From: Amaricoccus solimangrovi
GTDB lineage: Bacteria; Pseudomonadota; Alphaproteobacteria; Rhodobacterales; Rhodobacteraceae
Assembly (NCBI RefSeq): GCF_006385685.1
Contig: NZ_VFRP01000003.1
Span: 62,001-126,000 of the forward strand
Reading direction: 5' to 3'
Length of the DNA: 64,000 nt
Both the position numbers and the translations under genes were made by a program. Positions 9,764-19,000 of the stretch are shown piece by piece (the first letter of the stretch is position 1; each line of letters opens with the position of its first letter). The notes below the pieces were generated by a model. The model made no database searches, was not told where the DNA came from, and saw nothing but the letters and a program-made list of their open reading frames with translations.

Positions 9764-10024
9764 ATGGAGACGACCAACACCATGGCCAAGGTCGAAGCGG
9801 AAAGCCACGCCTCTCAGCTCAGGTCGGATCTGCGGACGCTGCGCGAGGATATCGAGATGCTGAAATCCGATGTCGCCGCGGTCGGCAGAAACCAGGTGAA
9901 CCGCGCCAAGGCGAATATCGCTGATATGGATGGCAATCTGGGGAGCCGATTGAGCGAGAAGCCGTTCCAGACCCTGGCCATCACCTTCGCCGCCGGCTAT
10001 CTCTTCGCGGTGATCACCCGCTGA
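9764..10024 (+). CDS. DUF883-like small membrane-anchored protein (second of two)
   Basis: 86 residues: an amphipathic helix (QLRSDLRTLREDIEMLKSDVAAVG) followed by a C-terminal hydrophobic helix (PFQTLAITFAAGYLFAVITR). The layout matches the protein at 6469 although sequence identity looks low. AGGAG precedes ATG 9764; an internal ATG at 9782 is less likely. It is expected at the inner membrane with the charged helix in the cytoplasm. It lies between the PAS-type kinase and a convergent nepR-like gene, and an EcfG-like promoter precedes it. Confidence 0.75.
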   Translation: METTNTMAKVEAESHASQLRSDLRTLREDIEMLKSDVAAVGRNQVNRAKANIADMDGNLGSRLSEKPFQTLAITFAAGYLFAVITR

Positions 10025-10030
10025 GGCACG

Positions 10031-10064
10031 CGGGCGAGGCACGCCGTGCCGGGCGCCTCGCCCG
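10031..10064. terminator. hairpin between convergent genes
   Basis: CGGGCGAGGC (10031-10040) pairs with GCCTCGCCCG (10055-10064), a perfect 10-bp stem. It lies between the DUF883-like gene (plus) and the nepR-like gene (minus). No T-run follows on either strand. Confidence 0.5.
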
Positions 10065-10068
10065 AAAC

Positions 10069-10242
10069 TCAGGCCAGCCGCTCCACCCGTTCCAGCCGGG
10101 TGAGCAGTTCGACGAACTCCGGGGGCAACGGAGCCTCGGGAGAAGCCGCGTGATAACGCCGCAGACGCGCCCCGATCCGGGCCGCGGCGGCCTGACTTTC
10201 CTTGCGATCCAGTCGCGCTTCATGATCCTTGCTCTCGGACAT
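10069..10242 (-). CDS. second NepR-like anti-sigma factor (paralogue)
   Basis: 57 residues. The C-terminal half, AARIGARLRRYHAASPEAPLPPEFVELLTRLERVE, fits the NepR pattern IGxxLRxxY...PxPxxFxxLLxxLE, as does the genuine NepR at 7411-7593. The N-terminal third is short, charged and unlike NepR. The start is fixed by an exact AGGAGG (10258-10253) ten bases before ATG. It stands alone, not next to a sigma-factor gene. It could bind EcfG, tune PhyR, or bind another ECF15 sigma factor encoded elsewhere. The family call rests on the short core motif only. Confidence 0.72.
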   Translation of the reverse strand: MSESKDHEARLDRKESQAAAARIGARLRRYHAASPEAPLPPEFVELLTRLERVERLA

Positions 10243-10266
10243 CTCACGTCCACCTCCTGAAAAGAA

Positions 10267-10292
10267 AATGCGCGACGCCGAGCGGAGGTTCC
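10267..10292 (-). promoter_or_regulatory. EcfG-like promoter of the second nepR-like gene
   Basis: Minus strand: GGAAC (10292-10288), 17-base spacer, CATT (10270-10267). The -10 matches three of four bases. It ends nine bases before the ribosome site. Confidence 0.5.
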
Positions 10293-10407
10293 CCGCTCCG
10301 CCGCCGGAGCCGCGCCGCTGTCGCCGGAAAGACACAGGCGGCGCGAGGAATGAAGAAGGGCGCGCGGTGGGTCCGCGCGCCCGCCCCCTAGTCGCTCGTA
10401 CCCGTCC

Positions 10408-10908
10408 TCAGGTGAAGGCGAGTTCCCGGTGCACGCCGACGTCGGGCGTGGTGTTCTCCTGCATGTTCGCCTTCGCGGTTTCCCAGAAGAAGGCGAGCGA
10501 GCTTCCGGTCGAGGCCCAGATCCCCGCCGATTTCAGGTCGAGCGCCAGCATCTTGAGCTGCGGATCGTCCTTGCCCTCGAACCAGGCGGAGACGGCCGGG
10601 CCCCAGATCTCATCGAGGCGTTCGCGGTCGAAGCGTTCGCTGATCTCGCCGTCGAGGCAGGCGTGGAAGTCCTGCGACTTCGAGACCAGCACGAAATGCG
10701 CCGCCGCCCCGCTCCGCAGCCGCTCGTAGAGTTCGGTATCGCGCCGGGTCAGGAACCAGAGGCGCCGGTTGTCGGGATCGGGAAAATGCGCCATCGGCTG
10801 CATGTGCCGCGGTCCGCCCTCCACGCCCAGCATGCCCGCGTGGGCTGCCTTGAGATTGTCCCAGAGAAGATCCTCGGGATGTTCGCGCGCGGCTTTCAGA
10901 TCGGACAT
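10408..10908 (-). CDS. pyridoxamine 5'-phosphate oxidase-like general stress protein
   Basis: 166 residues. It resembles the general stress protein 26 group of the PNPOx-like split-barrel fold: MLGVEGGPRHMQPMAHFPDPDNRRLWFLTRRDTELYERL, then HFVLVSKSQDFHACLDGEISERFDRERLDEIWGPAVSAWF and a TGSSLAFFWETAKANM ending. Members bind flavin nucleotides; the physiological reaction is unknown. Start at ATG 10908 with AGGAG (CAGGAGACC) in front. An EcfG-like promoter precedes it, which fits stress induction. Confidence 0.85.
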   Translation of the reverse strand: MSDLKAAREHPEDLLWDNLKAAHAGMLGVEGGPRHMQPMAHFPDPDNRRLWFLTRRDTELYERLRSGAAAHFVLVSKSQDFHACLDGEISERFDRERLDEIWGPAVSAWFEGKDDPQLKMLALDLKSAGIWASTGSSLAFFWETAKANMQENTTPDVGVHRELAFT

Positions 10909-10939
10909 GATCGGTCTCCTGCTTGTTTCATCGCAGACC

Positions 10940-10964
10940 AACCAATCCCCGGGCGAGGGGTTCC
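10940..10964 (-). promoter_or_regulatory. EcfG-like promoter of the general stress protein gene
   Basis: Minus strand: GGAAC (10964-10960), 16-base spacer, GGTT (10943-10940). It lies 32 bases before the ATG. Confidence 0.6.
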
Positions 10965-10970
10965 CTCGCC

Positions 10971-11783
10971 TCAGGCGGCCTTCGGCGCGACGCTGAACCG
11001 GGTGTTCCACGGGTCGCGCAATCCCTCGCCGCCCGCCTGCGCCGCGAGCCTCTCGTATTCCGCATCCTCGGCGCGCAGCGCCACCTCGGCGAGGCCGGTC
11101 GCGGGATAGTCGCGCGGCCCGGCGTGGCGGCTGTTCCAGACATTCGTCGCCAGGTGGTGGTGATAGCCTCCGGTGGCGAAGAAGCTCGCGCCCGGATAGC
11201 GCGTCACGAGCGACATGCCGAGAGGGCCGGTATAGAAAACCTCCGCCTCGGGGATCGCGCCGACCTGGAGATGGACGTGGCCGACGACCGTGCCCGCGGG
11301 CGCCCCGGTCCAGCGGCCGGTCGCCGCGCGGCGCAGATCCGCGATGTCGAGCGGCTCCGTCGTCATCCCGATCCCGCCCGCGCCCCGCGGCCAGGCTTCC
11401 CTGGGGCGGTCGACGTAGATCTCGATCCCGTTGCCCTCCGGGTCGCTCAGGTAGAGCGCCTCGCTCACCGCGTGATCCGAGGCGCCCTGAAGGCGCGCCC
11501 CGCGCTCGGCGTAGGCGTCGAGCAGCGCGCCGAGATCGGCGCGGTCCGGCAGCAGGAAGGCGGTGTGAAACAGTCCCGCCTCGCGCGGGGAGCGGAACCG
11601 GGCCGCGGCGTCGCGGCGCAACTCGACGAGCATCCTTCCCCCGGCGCCGAGACGCGCGGTCTCGCTATCGGAGCCGAGCAGATCGAGCCCGACGCTCCGC
11701 TGATAGAAGCCGGAGAGCTTGCCGAGGTCATGGACGGTCAGGGCGACATGTCCAATCTCGATCGGCGCATCACTGGTAGCCAT
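10971..11783 (-). CDS. VOC-family (glyoxalase/extradiol dioxygenase-like) protein
   Basis: 270 residues with two vicinal-oxygen-chelate modules. The first begins IEIGHVALTVHDLGKLSGFYQRSVGLDLL with the metal-ligand His, and continues LFHTAFLLPDRADLGALLDAY and SDPEGNGIEIYVDRP with the ligand Glu. The second is TVVGHVHLQVGAIPEAEVFYTGPLGMSLV and GGYHHHLATNVW. The layout matches bacterial catechol-2,3-dioxygenase-like CatE proteins; the substrate is not deducible. ATG 11783 has AAAGG upstream. A divergent or nearby LysR gene follows on the same strand. Confidence 0.85.
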   Translation of the reverse strand: MATSDAPIEIGHVALTVHDLGKLSGFYQRSVGLDLLGSDSETARLGAGGRMLVELRRDAAARFRSPREAGLFHTAFLLPDRADLGALLDAYAERGARLQGASDHAVSEALYLSDPEGNGIEIYVDRPREAWPRGAGGIGMTTEPLDIADLRRAATGRWTGAPAGTVVGHVHLQVGAIPEAEVFYTGPLGMSLVTRYPGASFFATGGYHHHLATNVWNSRHAGPRDYPATGLAEVALRAEDAEYERLAAQAGGEGLRDPWNTRFSVAPKAA

Positions 11784-11941
11784 GATCGTTTGCCTTTCGC
11801 AAGAACCCCGCCCCATCGAGGGGAGAGGCCGCGGCGCGCCTCCGGGCGCCCGCCTTGGCGTCGATATGCCCCCCGCGGCGCCCGGGGATTAGCCGGAGGG
11901 ATCGAAGGAGATCCTTTCCCGACCGGACAGAATGCCCGCGC

Positions 11942-12853
11942 TCACCAGCCCGCGTCCCATGCCGGTTCGCCGCGGAAGGCCAGGGCGAGGTGATCCACCA
12001 GCACCCGCACCTTGGAGGCGAGGTGGCGCGCGGGCGGATAGAGCGCCATCACCGCGAGCGGTTCCGGCTCGTAGGCGTCGAGAAGGATCCGCAGCCGGCC
12101 GGCGCGCAGGCTCTCGCCCACGAGGAAGCTCGGGCCGCGCAGCGCGCCCAGCCCCGCCTCGGCCGCGGCCACGCAGGCGCTCGCATCCGAGAAGCGGACC
12201 CGGCCCGCGACGGGCACGACGATCTCGCCGCCGCCCGGATCGCGATAGCGCCAGGAATTGGGCTCCCGCGGCTGGGTATCGATGACGCAGGGCAGATCGC
12301 GCAGGTCGCCCGGCGCTCCGATCGGGCCATGGCGTGCGATGAAATCGGGCGCGGCGGCGGTGACGATGCGCATGGCGCAAAGCCGGCGGGCGATCAGCGC
12401 GCTGTCGACGGGCGCGCCGACGCGGACCGCGAGGTCGAACCCCTCGTCCACGAGGCTCACATGGCGGTCGCTAAACCGGGCGTCGAGCTCGATCCCCGGC
12501 CAGGCCCGGGCGAAGTCGAGCAGGACCGGCACGAGTTCGCGCGCGCCGAAGCTCACCGGGACCGAGAGGCGAATCCGCCCGGCCGGCGTCCCCGCCGCCT
12601 CGTGCACCGAGGCCGAAAGCGCGTCGTATTCCTCGATCAGCGCCTTGACGCGCGCGTGATAGGCGAGGCCCTGCTCGGTCGGGGCCAGCGCGCGGGTGGT
12701 CCGCTTCAGCAGCTGCGCCCCGAGCAGCGTCTCGAGCCGGGAAACCAGTTTCGACGCCTGGCTCGCCGATGTGCCGAGCCGGGCCGCGGCGGCGGAAAAG
12801 CTGCCGAGGTCGAGCACAGCGACGAACATCCGGTCACATTCCAGCCGATCCAT
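11942..12853 (-). CDS. LysR-family transcriptional regulator
   Basis: 303 residues. The N-terminal winged helix-turn-helix at about 1-60 (FVAVLDLGSFSAAAARLGTSASQASKLVSRLETLLGAQLLKRTTRALAPTEQG) is typical LysR. The C-terminal half is the periplasmic-binding-like effector domain (GRIRLSVPVSFGARELVPVLLDF). The sequence resembles the CrgA/DsdC-like subgroup that often controls a nearby oxidoreductase gene. It is transcribed away from the transglutaminase gene at 12986; the 132-bp gap is the natural place for an operator, but no clear T-N11-A palindrome stands out. Confidence 0.93.
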   Translation of the reverse strand: MDRLECDRMFVAVLDLGSFSAAAARLGTSASQASKLVSRLETLLGAQLLKRTTRALAPTEQGLAYHARVKALIEEYDALSASVHEAAGTPAGRIRLSVPVSFGARELVPVLLDFARAWPGIELDARFSDRHVSLVDEGFDLAVRVGAPVDSALIARRLCAMRIVTAAAPDFIARHGPIGAPGDLRDLPCVIDTQPREPNSWRYRDPGGGEIVVPVAGRVRFSDASACVAAAEAGLGALRGPSFLVGESLRAGRLRILLDAYEPEPLAVMALYPPARHLASKVRVLVDHLALAFRGEPAWDAGW

Positions 12854-12985
12854 GCGCCCTCGCCCTCCGGAGAGCGAGGCTGGCCCGGCGCGAGGGCCGC
12901 GTCAACGGGCCGCGCGCGCCTTCGAATGCCGCTGGCCTCGCACCCCGCGCCTCGCTAACGTCGGTGAGTCGCCCGGCTCCGCAAG

Positions 12986-13876
12986 ATGTCCATATTCAAC
13001 GTTCGCCACGTCACCACCTACAGATACCGAAGGCCGGTGGTATTCGGCGACCACCGGCTGCTGTTCCGCCCGCGCGACAGCCACGACCAGATGCTGCTCC
13101 ATGCGGAACTCGTCACCGATCCCGCGCCGGCGCGGCTGCGCTGGATCCACGATGTCTTCGGCAATTGCGTCGCGATCGTCTCCTTCGAGGGTCCGGCCCG
13201 GGAACTGCGGTTCGAAAGCCGGATCCGGCTCGACCACACGCCGAGGGGCGAGCTTGCCTTCGACACCGATCCGGCGGCGCTGCGCTACCCCTTCTCCTAC
13301 GCGGCGGAGGAGGCGGGCGATCTCGCCAGCACGATGCGGCCGCATTATCCCGACGATCGCGTGACCCGCTGGGCCCGGCAGTTCGTGCGCGCCGACGGCA
13401 GGACGGAGACCGGCCATCTCCTGATGACGATGTGCTACGCGATCCACGAGGGCTTCGCCTATGCGCGGCGGCACGAGCATGGCACGCAGTCGCCGGCGCG
13501 CACGCTCGCCCTGCGCCGGGGCACCTGCCGGGATTTCGCGCTCCTGATGATGGAATGCCTCCGCGCGCTCGGCTTCGCGGCGCGTTTCGTCTCCGGCTAC
13601 GTCTACGTCCCCGACCGCGACGACGGCGCGGTCCGGGGCGGCGGCTCCACTCACGCCTGGTGCGAGGTCTATCTGCCCGGCGCGGGCTGGGTGGAATTCG
13701 ACCCGACCAACGGCATCGTGGGCAGCCGCGACCTCATCCGCGTCGCCGTGGCGCGCGATCCCTCCCAGGCGATCCCGCTCTCGGGCACCTATACCGGCGC
13801 GGCGGAGGATTTTCTCGAGATGGAGGTCGGCGTGCAGGTAACGACGGAACCAGGCGCGCTCCAACCGATTGAATGA
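12986..13876 (+). CDS. transglutaminase-like cysteine protease-fold protein
   Basis: 296 residues. An N-terminal bacterial transglutaminase-associated region (FNVRHVTTYRYRRPVVFGDHRLLFRPRDSHDQ) leads to the transglutaminase core. Catalytic residues are visible: Cys181 in RRGTCRDFA, His223 in STHAWCEV, Asp239 in EFDPTNG. Such cytoplasmic proteins may be peptidases or amidases; substrates are mostly unknown. No Shine-Dalgarno is obvious before ATG 12986, so the start is the best guess from homology (MSIFNVRHVTTYRY). Confidence 0.9.
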   Translation: MSIFNVRHVTTYRYRRPVVFGDHRLLFRPRDSHDQMLLHAELVTDPAPARLRWIHDVFGNCVAIVSFEGPARELRFESRIRLDHTPRGELAFDTDPAALRYPFSYAAEEAGDLASTMRPHYPDDRVTRWARQFVRADGRTETGHLLMTMCYAIHEGFAYARRHEHGTQSPARTLALRRGTCRDFALLMMECLRALGFAARFVSGYVYVPDRDDGAVRGGGSTHAWCEVYLPGAGWVEFDPTNGIVGSRDLIRVAVARDPSQAIPLSGTYTGAAEDFLEMEVGVQVTTEPGALQPIE

Positions 13877-13963
13877 ACACCGGGGACCGGCGCCGACGCG
13901 CTGTTTACTTTTGCGCGCAAGCTGTCAGCTTTGGAAAACCGCGATCTTGAGCGAGAGAGGACA

Positions 13964-14251
13964 ATGGCGAGCGACAAGGAAGAACGGATCAGGGCCAAGG
14001 CCCACGACATCTGGCTGAGCGAGGGATGCCCGGAAGGCTCCGAGGCCCGGCACTGGGAGATGGCGACCGCCGCGGTCGAGGCCGAGGACGCGGGCGCCGC
14101 GCCGGACGTCGCCGAGACCGCCCCGGAGCCGGAGACCGCGCCGGCCCCGAAGAAGCGCGCGCCCCGCGCGAAGAAGACCCCGGCCGATCCCGATGCCCCC
14201 GCCGCCCCGAAGCGGGCGCCGCGGACGAGAAAGACGACGCCGGCGGGCTGA
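13964..14251 (+). CDS. DUF2934-type protein with basic Pro/Ala/Lys tail
   Basis: 95 residues. The N-terminus ERIRAKAHDIWLSEGCPEGSEARHWEMATA fits DUF2934 (RIRxxAYxIWxxxGxPxGxxxxHW). The remaining half is a low-complexity EPETAPAPKKRAPRAKKTPA tail, histone-H1-like, suggesting nucleic-acid contact. ATG 13964 follows a good GAGAGGA site. It is a single gene between the transglutaminase and another small gene that has an exact EcfG promoter. DUF2934 genes commonly occur near stress genes, but I see no clear EcfG site here. Confidence 0.85.
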   Translation: MASDKEERIRAKAHDIWLSEGCPEGSEARHWEMATAAVEAEDAGAAPDVAETAPEPETAPAPKKRAPRAKKTPADPDAPAAPKRAPRTRKTTPAG

Positions 14252-14288
14252 TCCGCCAAGGGCGGCTTCAGGCGCGGCCGACGGCGGC

Positions 14289-14314
14289 GGAACCGATCGT
14301 GGCGTGCCCGCGTT
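14289..14314 (+). promoter_or_regulatory. EcfG promoter of the small gene at 14350
   Basis: GGAAC 14289-14293, 17-base spacer, CGTT 14311-14314: exact core with the longer permitted spacing. ATG 14350 is 35 bases downstream. Confidence 0.78.
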
Positions 14315-14349
14315 CCACGGAGATGTGAAACTGTCGCACGGGATGTGCC

Positions 14350-14598
14350 ATGCAATCCAATGTCCGGAGCCGCGGCTTCACCGATCCGCTGGAAGTCGTC
14401 GATCATACCGACATGCCCTATGAGGAGCGGCTCGGCATCCTGCAGGAATGGCGCGCCCGGCTCGTGAGCGAATCCGCGCCCTCCCCCGACATCGAGGAGA
14501 TCGACGGGGCGATCCAGGCGCTCGAAACCGGCGCGCGTCTGCAGGGCGACCAGTCCGACGAAGTGCCGGAGGATTACGACACCCGCCGCGGTCGCTGA
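14350..14598 (+). CDS. small orphan protein, likely stress-induced
   Basis: 82 residues, acidic and hydrophilic: YEERLGILQEWRARLVSESAPSPDIEEIDGAIQALETGARL is probably helical, followed by a disordered acidic tail. There is no membrane segment or signal peptide. I do not recognise a named family. The ribosome site is weak. The main argument that it is a real gene is an exact EcfG promoter in front and an intrinsic terminator immediately behind, making it a complete single-gene transcription unit. Confidence 0.72.
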   Translation: MQSNVRSRGFTDPLEVVDHTDMPYEERLGILQEWRARLVSESAPSPDIEEIDGAIQALETGARLQGDQSDEVPEDYDTRRGR

Positions 14599-14625
14599 GC
14601 CCGCTCCCGCCACCGTGCCCCGTCG

Positions 14626-14659
14626 AAGGGTCGCGCCGGAAGGCGCGACCCTTCCTTTT
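14626..14659 (+). terminator. intrinsic terminator after the small orphan gene
   Basis: AAGGGTCGCGCC (14626-14637), loop GGAA, GGCGCGACCCTT (14642-14653), then CCTTTT. Perfect 12-bp stem. Confidence 0.85.
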
Positions 14660-14799
14660 CGCGCGTTTTCCGATAGGGTCCGTGGCGACGCGTCGCATTC
14701 CGCCGCGCCGAAAGGACTTGCGGTCGCCAGCGGAGTGCGATTTATGAAACCGAACAGTTTCGCTTTGTGACCAGTCTTCGCGCCAGGAGAGCCCGACGC

Positions 14800-15966
14800 A
14801 TGTCCTTCCGCCTGAAATCCTTCCTCGCCGGGGCGCTCGGCCTCGTGGTGGCGGTGGCGGCGCCGGCGGGCGCGCAGCAACAGGCGCGCGGGCCGGTGCC
14901 CGTGACCGTGGTCACCGTCCAGGCCTCCGACGTGGCGCTGACGAGTCTCCTGCCCGGCCGCGTCGTCGCATCGAGCGTCGCGCAGGTCCGGCCCCAGGTC
15001 GACGGCATCATCAAGGAGCGTCTCTTCACCGAGGGCACCCCGGTCGAACTCGGCGATCCGCTCTACAAGATCGACGACGCCTCCTATCGCGCGCAGGTGG
15101 CCCAGGCCGAGGCGCAGGTGGCCCAGGCCGAGGCCCAGCTTCGCACCGCGCAGCAGGACGCGGATCGCAACGAGGAACTGCTGCAGCGGAACACGATCAG
15201 CCAGCAAACCCGGGACGAGAGCCTGGCGACGCGCGACGCGGCCAACGCGGCGCTGGAACTTGCGAAGGCGCAGCTCATGGCCGCCAACATCAATCTCGAC
15301 CGCACGACGATCCGCGCCCCGCTCTCCGGCGTGATCGGCCTCTCCCTCACCACGCAGGGCGCGCTCGTCTCCGCCGGCCAGAGCGACGCGCTGACGGTGA
15401 TCCGCACGCTCGATCCGGTGAATGTCGACGTGACGCAGTCGGCGGCGGAGATCCTGCGCTGGCGCCGCGGCCAGCGGCCCGGCTCCGGTCCCGACCCGGA
15501 CCCGATGGTCTCGCTCACGCTCGCGGACGGCTCGAAATACGGCCACACCGGCCACCTCTCGGCCGCCGAGCCCTATGTGAACGAGAGCACCGGCGTCGTC
15601 GTGCTGCGCATGCAGTTCGACAATCCCGAGGGGCTGCTGCTGCCGGGCATGTACGTCCAGGTGGAGATCCCGCTCGGCACGGCGGCGGGCGCGATCCTGA
15701 CGCCGCAGGAAGGGGTGAGCCGGGACAGCCGCGGCCAGCCGCTCGCCTATGTGGTGGGCGAGAACGACGTGATCGAGACCCGGCAGCTGACCATCGAGGG
15801 CGCCCAAGGCAACCAGTGGATCGTCACCGCGGGGCTCGAACCCGGCGACCGCGTCGTGGTCGAAGGCGTCCAGAAGATCGCGAACGGCGCCACGGTGACG
15901 CCGGAGGAACGCGCGGCCGCGCCCGCTGATACCGACGCGGCCGACGCCACCCCGGCAAAGCCCTGA
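14800..15966 (+). CDS. RND efflux membrane-fusion (periplasmic adaptor) protein
   Basis: 388 residues. An N-terminal signal sequence (FRLKSFLAGALGLVVAVAAPAGAQQ), a barrel-sandwich lipoyl half (ARPGRVVASSVAQVRPQVDGIIKERLFTEG with YKIDDASYRAQVAQAEAQ), a coiled-coil hairpin, and a second lipoyl half ending TIRAPLSGVIGLS. The beta-barrel and membrane-proximal domains follow. It bridges the inner-membrane pump encoded at 16089 to an outer-membrane channel; no tolC-like gene is adjacent. I use ATG 14800 (AGGAG in front) rather than GTG 14767, which has none. A 21-bp repeat encodes part of the coiled coil. Confidence 0.93.
   Translation: MSFRLKSFLAGALGLVVAVAAPAGAQQQARGPVPVTVVTVQASDVALTSLLPGRVVASSVAQVRPQVDGIIKERLFTEGTPVELGDPLYKIDDASYRAQVAQAEAQVAQAEAQLRTAQQDADRNEELLQRNTISQQTRDESLATRDAANAALELAKAQLMAANINLDRTTIRAPLSGVIGLSLTTQGALVSAGQSDALTVIRTLDPVNVDVTQSAAEILRWRRGQRPGSGPDPDPMVSLTLADGSKYGHTGHLSAAEPYVNESTGVVVLRMQFDNPEGLLLPGMYVQVEIPLGTAAGAILTPQEGVSRDSRGQPLAYVVGENDVIETRQLTIEGAQGNQWIVTAGLEPGDRVVVEGVQKIANGATVTPEERAAAPADTDAADATPAKP
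15091..15132 (+). repeat. 21-bp tandem duplication in the adaptor coiled coil
   Basis: Two head-to-tail copies of a 21-base unit (15091-15111 and 15112-15132) encode AQVAQAE twice. It extends the hairpin by one heptad. Confidence 0.85.
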
Positions 15967-16088
15967 GCGCGTCCGCGGGGATCCCGAGAGACCCCGCGCC
16001 GCTCCCTCCCGTGAAACAGCAATCCGGGGCTTCCCGGTTTCCGCCCGCCCGGGCGCGATCCGTCCCCGACCCGATCCCGGAGTAGCCG

Positions 16089-19000
16089 ATGGCCCGCTTC
16101 TTCATCGACAGACCGATCTTCGCCTGGGTGATCGCGATCATCATCATGGGCGCCGGCATCCTGTCGATCATGACCCTGCCGGTCTCGCAGTACCCGACGA
16201 TCGCCCCGCCCTCGGTCCGGATCAACGCGACCTATCCCGGCGCCTCGGCCGAGACCGTGACCAATACCGTCACCCAGATCATCGAACAGCAGATGACCGG
16301 GATCGACGGGCTGAGATACATGAGTTCGAGCTCGACCTCCCAGGGCCGGGTGACGATCACGCTCACCTTCGAGACCGGGACCGATCCCGACATCGCCCAG
16401 GTGCAGGTGCAGAACAAGGTCAGCCAGGCGACCGCGCTCCTGCCCGACGAGGTGCAGCGGCAGGGCGTGACGGTGCAGAAGGCCGCGCAGGGCTTCCTGA
16501 TGGTGGTGGGCCTCACCTCGCAGAGCGGCTCGGTCGACCAGGCGGATCTCGCCGACTATCTCGTCTCCAACATGGTGGACGAGTTCAGCCGCGTGCCCGG
16601 CGTCGGCAACGTCCAGGTCTTCGGCTCGCAATATGCGATGCGGATCTGGCTCGATCCCTCGAAGCTCGCCGCCTACGATCTCGCGCCCTCGGACGTGATC
16701 AACGCGGTCTCCGCGCAGAACCAGCAGATCTCCGCCGGCTCCTTCGGCTCGCTGCCCGCGCCCGACGGCCAGCAGCTCAACGCGACGGTGAAGGCGCAGT
16801 CGCTCCTCTCCACGCCCCGGGATTTCGAGCAGATCGTGGTCCGGGCCGAGACCGACGGCGGCCTCGTCCTCGTGAAGGACGTGGCCCGCGTCGAGATCGG
16901 CGCGCAGAGCTACGACACGATCTCGCGCTTCAACAAGTGGCCGGCGAGCGGCATGGCGATCCAGCTCGCCTCCGGCGCCAACGCGCTCGACACCGCCGAC
17001 CTCGTGAAGGAGCGGCTCGAGGCGATGAAGCCGTTCTTCCCCGACGGCGTGGACTACGTGATCCCCTACGACACGACGCCCTTCATCTCGATCTCGATCG
17101 AGGCGGTGGTGCATACGCTGATCGAGGCGATCGTGCTCGTCTTCCTGGTGATGCTCCTGTTCCTGCAGAGCATCCGCGCGACGCTGATCCCGACGCTCGC
17201 GGTCCCCGTGGTGCTGCTCGGCACCTTCGGGATCATGGCCGCCTTCGGCTTCTCGATCAACACGCTGACGATGCTCGCCATGGTGCTCGCGATCGGCCTG
17301 CTCGTCGACGACGCGATCGTCGTGGTCGAGAATGTCGAGCGCATCATGGAGCAGGAGGGGCTCGGCCCGCTCGAGGCGACGCGCAAGTCGATGGACCAGA
17401 TCACCGGCGCGCTGATCGGCATCGCGCTCGTGCTCTCGGCGGTCTTCGTGCCGATGGCCTTCTTCGGCGGCTCTACCGGCGTCATCTACCGCCAGTTCTC
17501 GGTCACCATCGTCTCCGCCATGGCACTGTCGGTGCTCGTGGCACTCACCCTCACCCCGGCGCTCTGCGCCACGATCCTGAAGCCGAAGGCGCATGACCAT
17601 CGGCCGCTGGCGCCGTTCCGCTGGTGGAACAGCTTCTTCGAATGGGTGACGCGCCGGTATTCGCGGACCAACCGCTGGACCGTGGCCCGGCCGTTCCGGA
17701 TCATGCTCGTCTACCTGCTGCTCGTCGGCGCGATGGGCTATCTCTACGTGAAGACGCCGACCGCCTTCCTGCCCGACGAGGACCAGGGCATCCTGCTGAC
17801 GCTGATCCAGGGCCCCTCCGGCGCCACCGCCGGGCGCACGGACAATGTCGTCAGCCAGGTGCAGGACTATTTCCTCGAGAAGGAGGCGGCGAACGTCTCC
17901 TCGGTCTTCGGCGTGACGGGCTTCTCCTTCGGCGGATCCGGGCAGAACATGGGCCTCGCCTTCGTGAAGCTGAAGGACTGGGAGGAGCGGCCCGATCCCG
18001 GCCAGTCGGCGCAGGCGATCGCCGGCCGCGCCTTCGGCGCCCTGAGCCAGATCCGCGACGCGATGGTCTTCCCGGTCGTACCGCCGGCGGTGACCGAGCT
18101 CGGCAACGTCAGCGGCTTCAACTTCTTCCTGCAGGCGCGGAGCGGCCAGACCCACGAGCAGCTCCTCACCGCGCGCAACCAGCTGATGGGCCTCCTGTCG
18201 CAGAGCCCGCTCATCCAGTCGATCCGCCCGAACGGGCTCGAGGACGCGGCGCAGTACCAGCTCGACATCGACTGGCGCAAGGCGGGCGCGGTCGGGGTGA
18301 CGGCGGCGGATGTCGGCGCCTTCCTCTCGACCGCCTGGGCCGGCACCTATGTGAACGACTTCGTCGACCGCGGCCGGATCAAGCGCGTCTACATCCAGGG
18401 CGAGCCCTGGGCGCGGGCGATCCCGGAGGACATCAACCGCTGGCGCATCCCGAACCAGTCGGGCGATCTCGTGCCCTTCTCGAACTTCACCACCAGCGAC
18501 TGGACCTCGGGGCCGCAGGGCGTCAACCGCTACAACGCCCTCGCCGCGATGGAACTGCAGGGCACGCCGGCGGATGGCGTCTCGACCGGCGAGGCGATGG
18601 CGGAGGTCGAACGCTTGGCCGGACAGCTGCCGCCGGGCTACAACATCGCCTGGACCGGCCTGTCGCTCGAGGAGCGGGAATCGGGCGATCAGGCGCCGAT
18701 GCTGTACGCGCTCTCGATCGCGGCGGTCTTCCTCTGCCTCGCGGCGCTCTACGAGAGCTGGTCGATCCCCTTCGCGGTCATCCTCGCGCTGCCGGTCGGC
18801 ATCCTCGGCGCGCTCATCGGCGCGCGGCTCGGCGGATCGGCGAACGGCGTCTATTTCCAGGTCGGCCTGCTGACGGTCGTCGGGCTTACCGGCAAGAACG
18901 CGATCATGATCGTCGAATTCGCCCGCGAACAGGTGGAGGCCGGCGCCCGGGTCTTCGACGCGGTGATCCACGCGGCCCGGACCCGGTTCAGGCCGATCCT

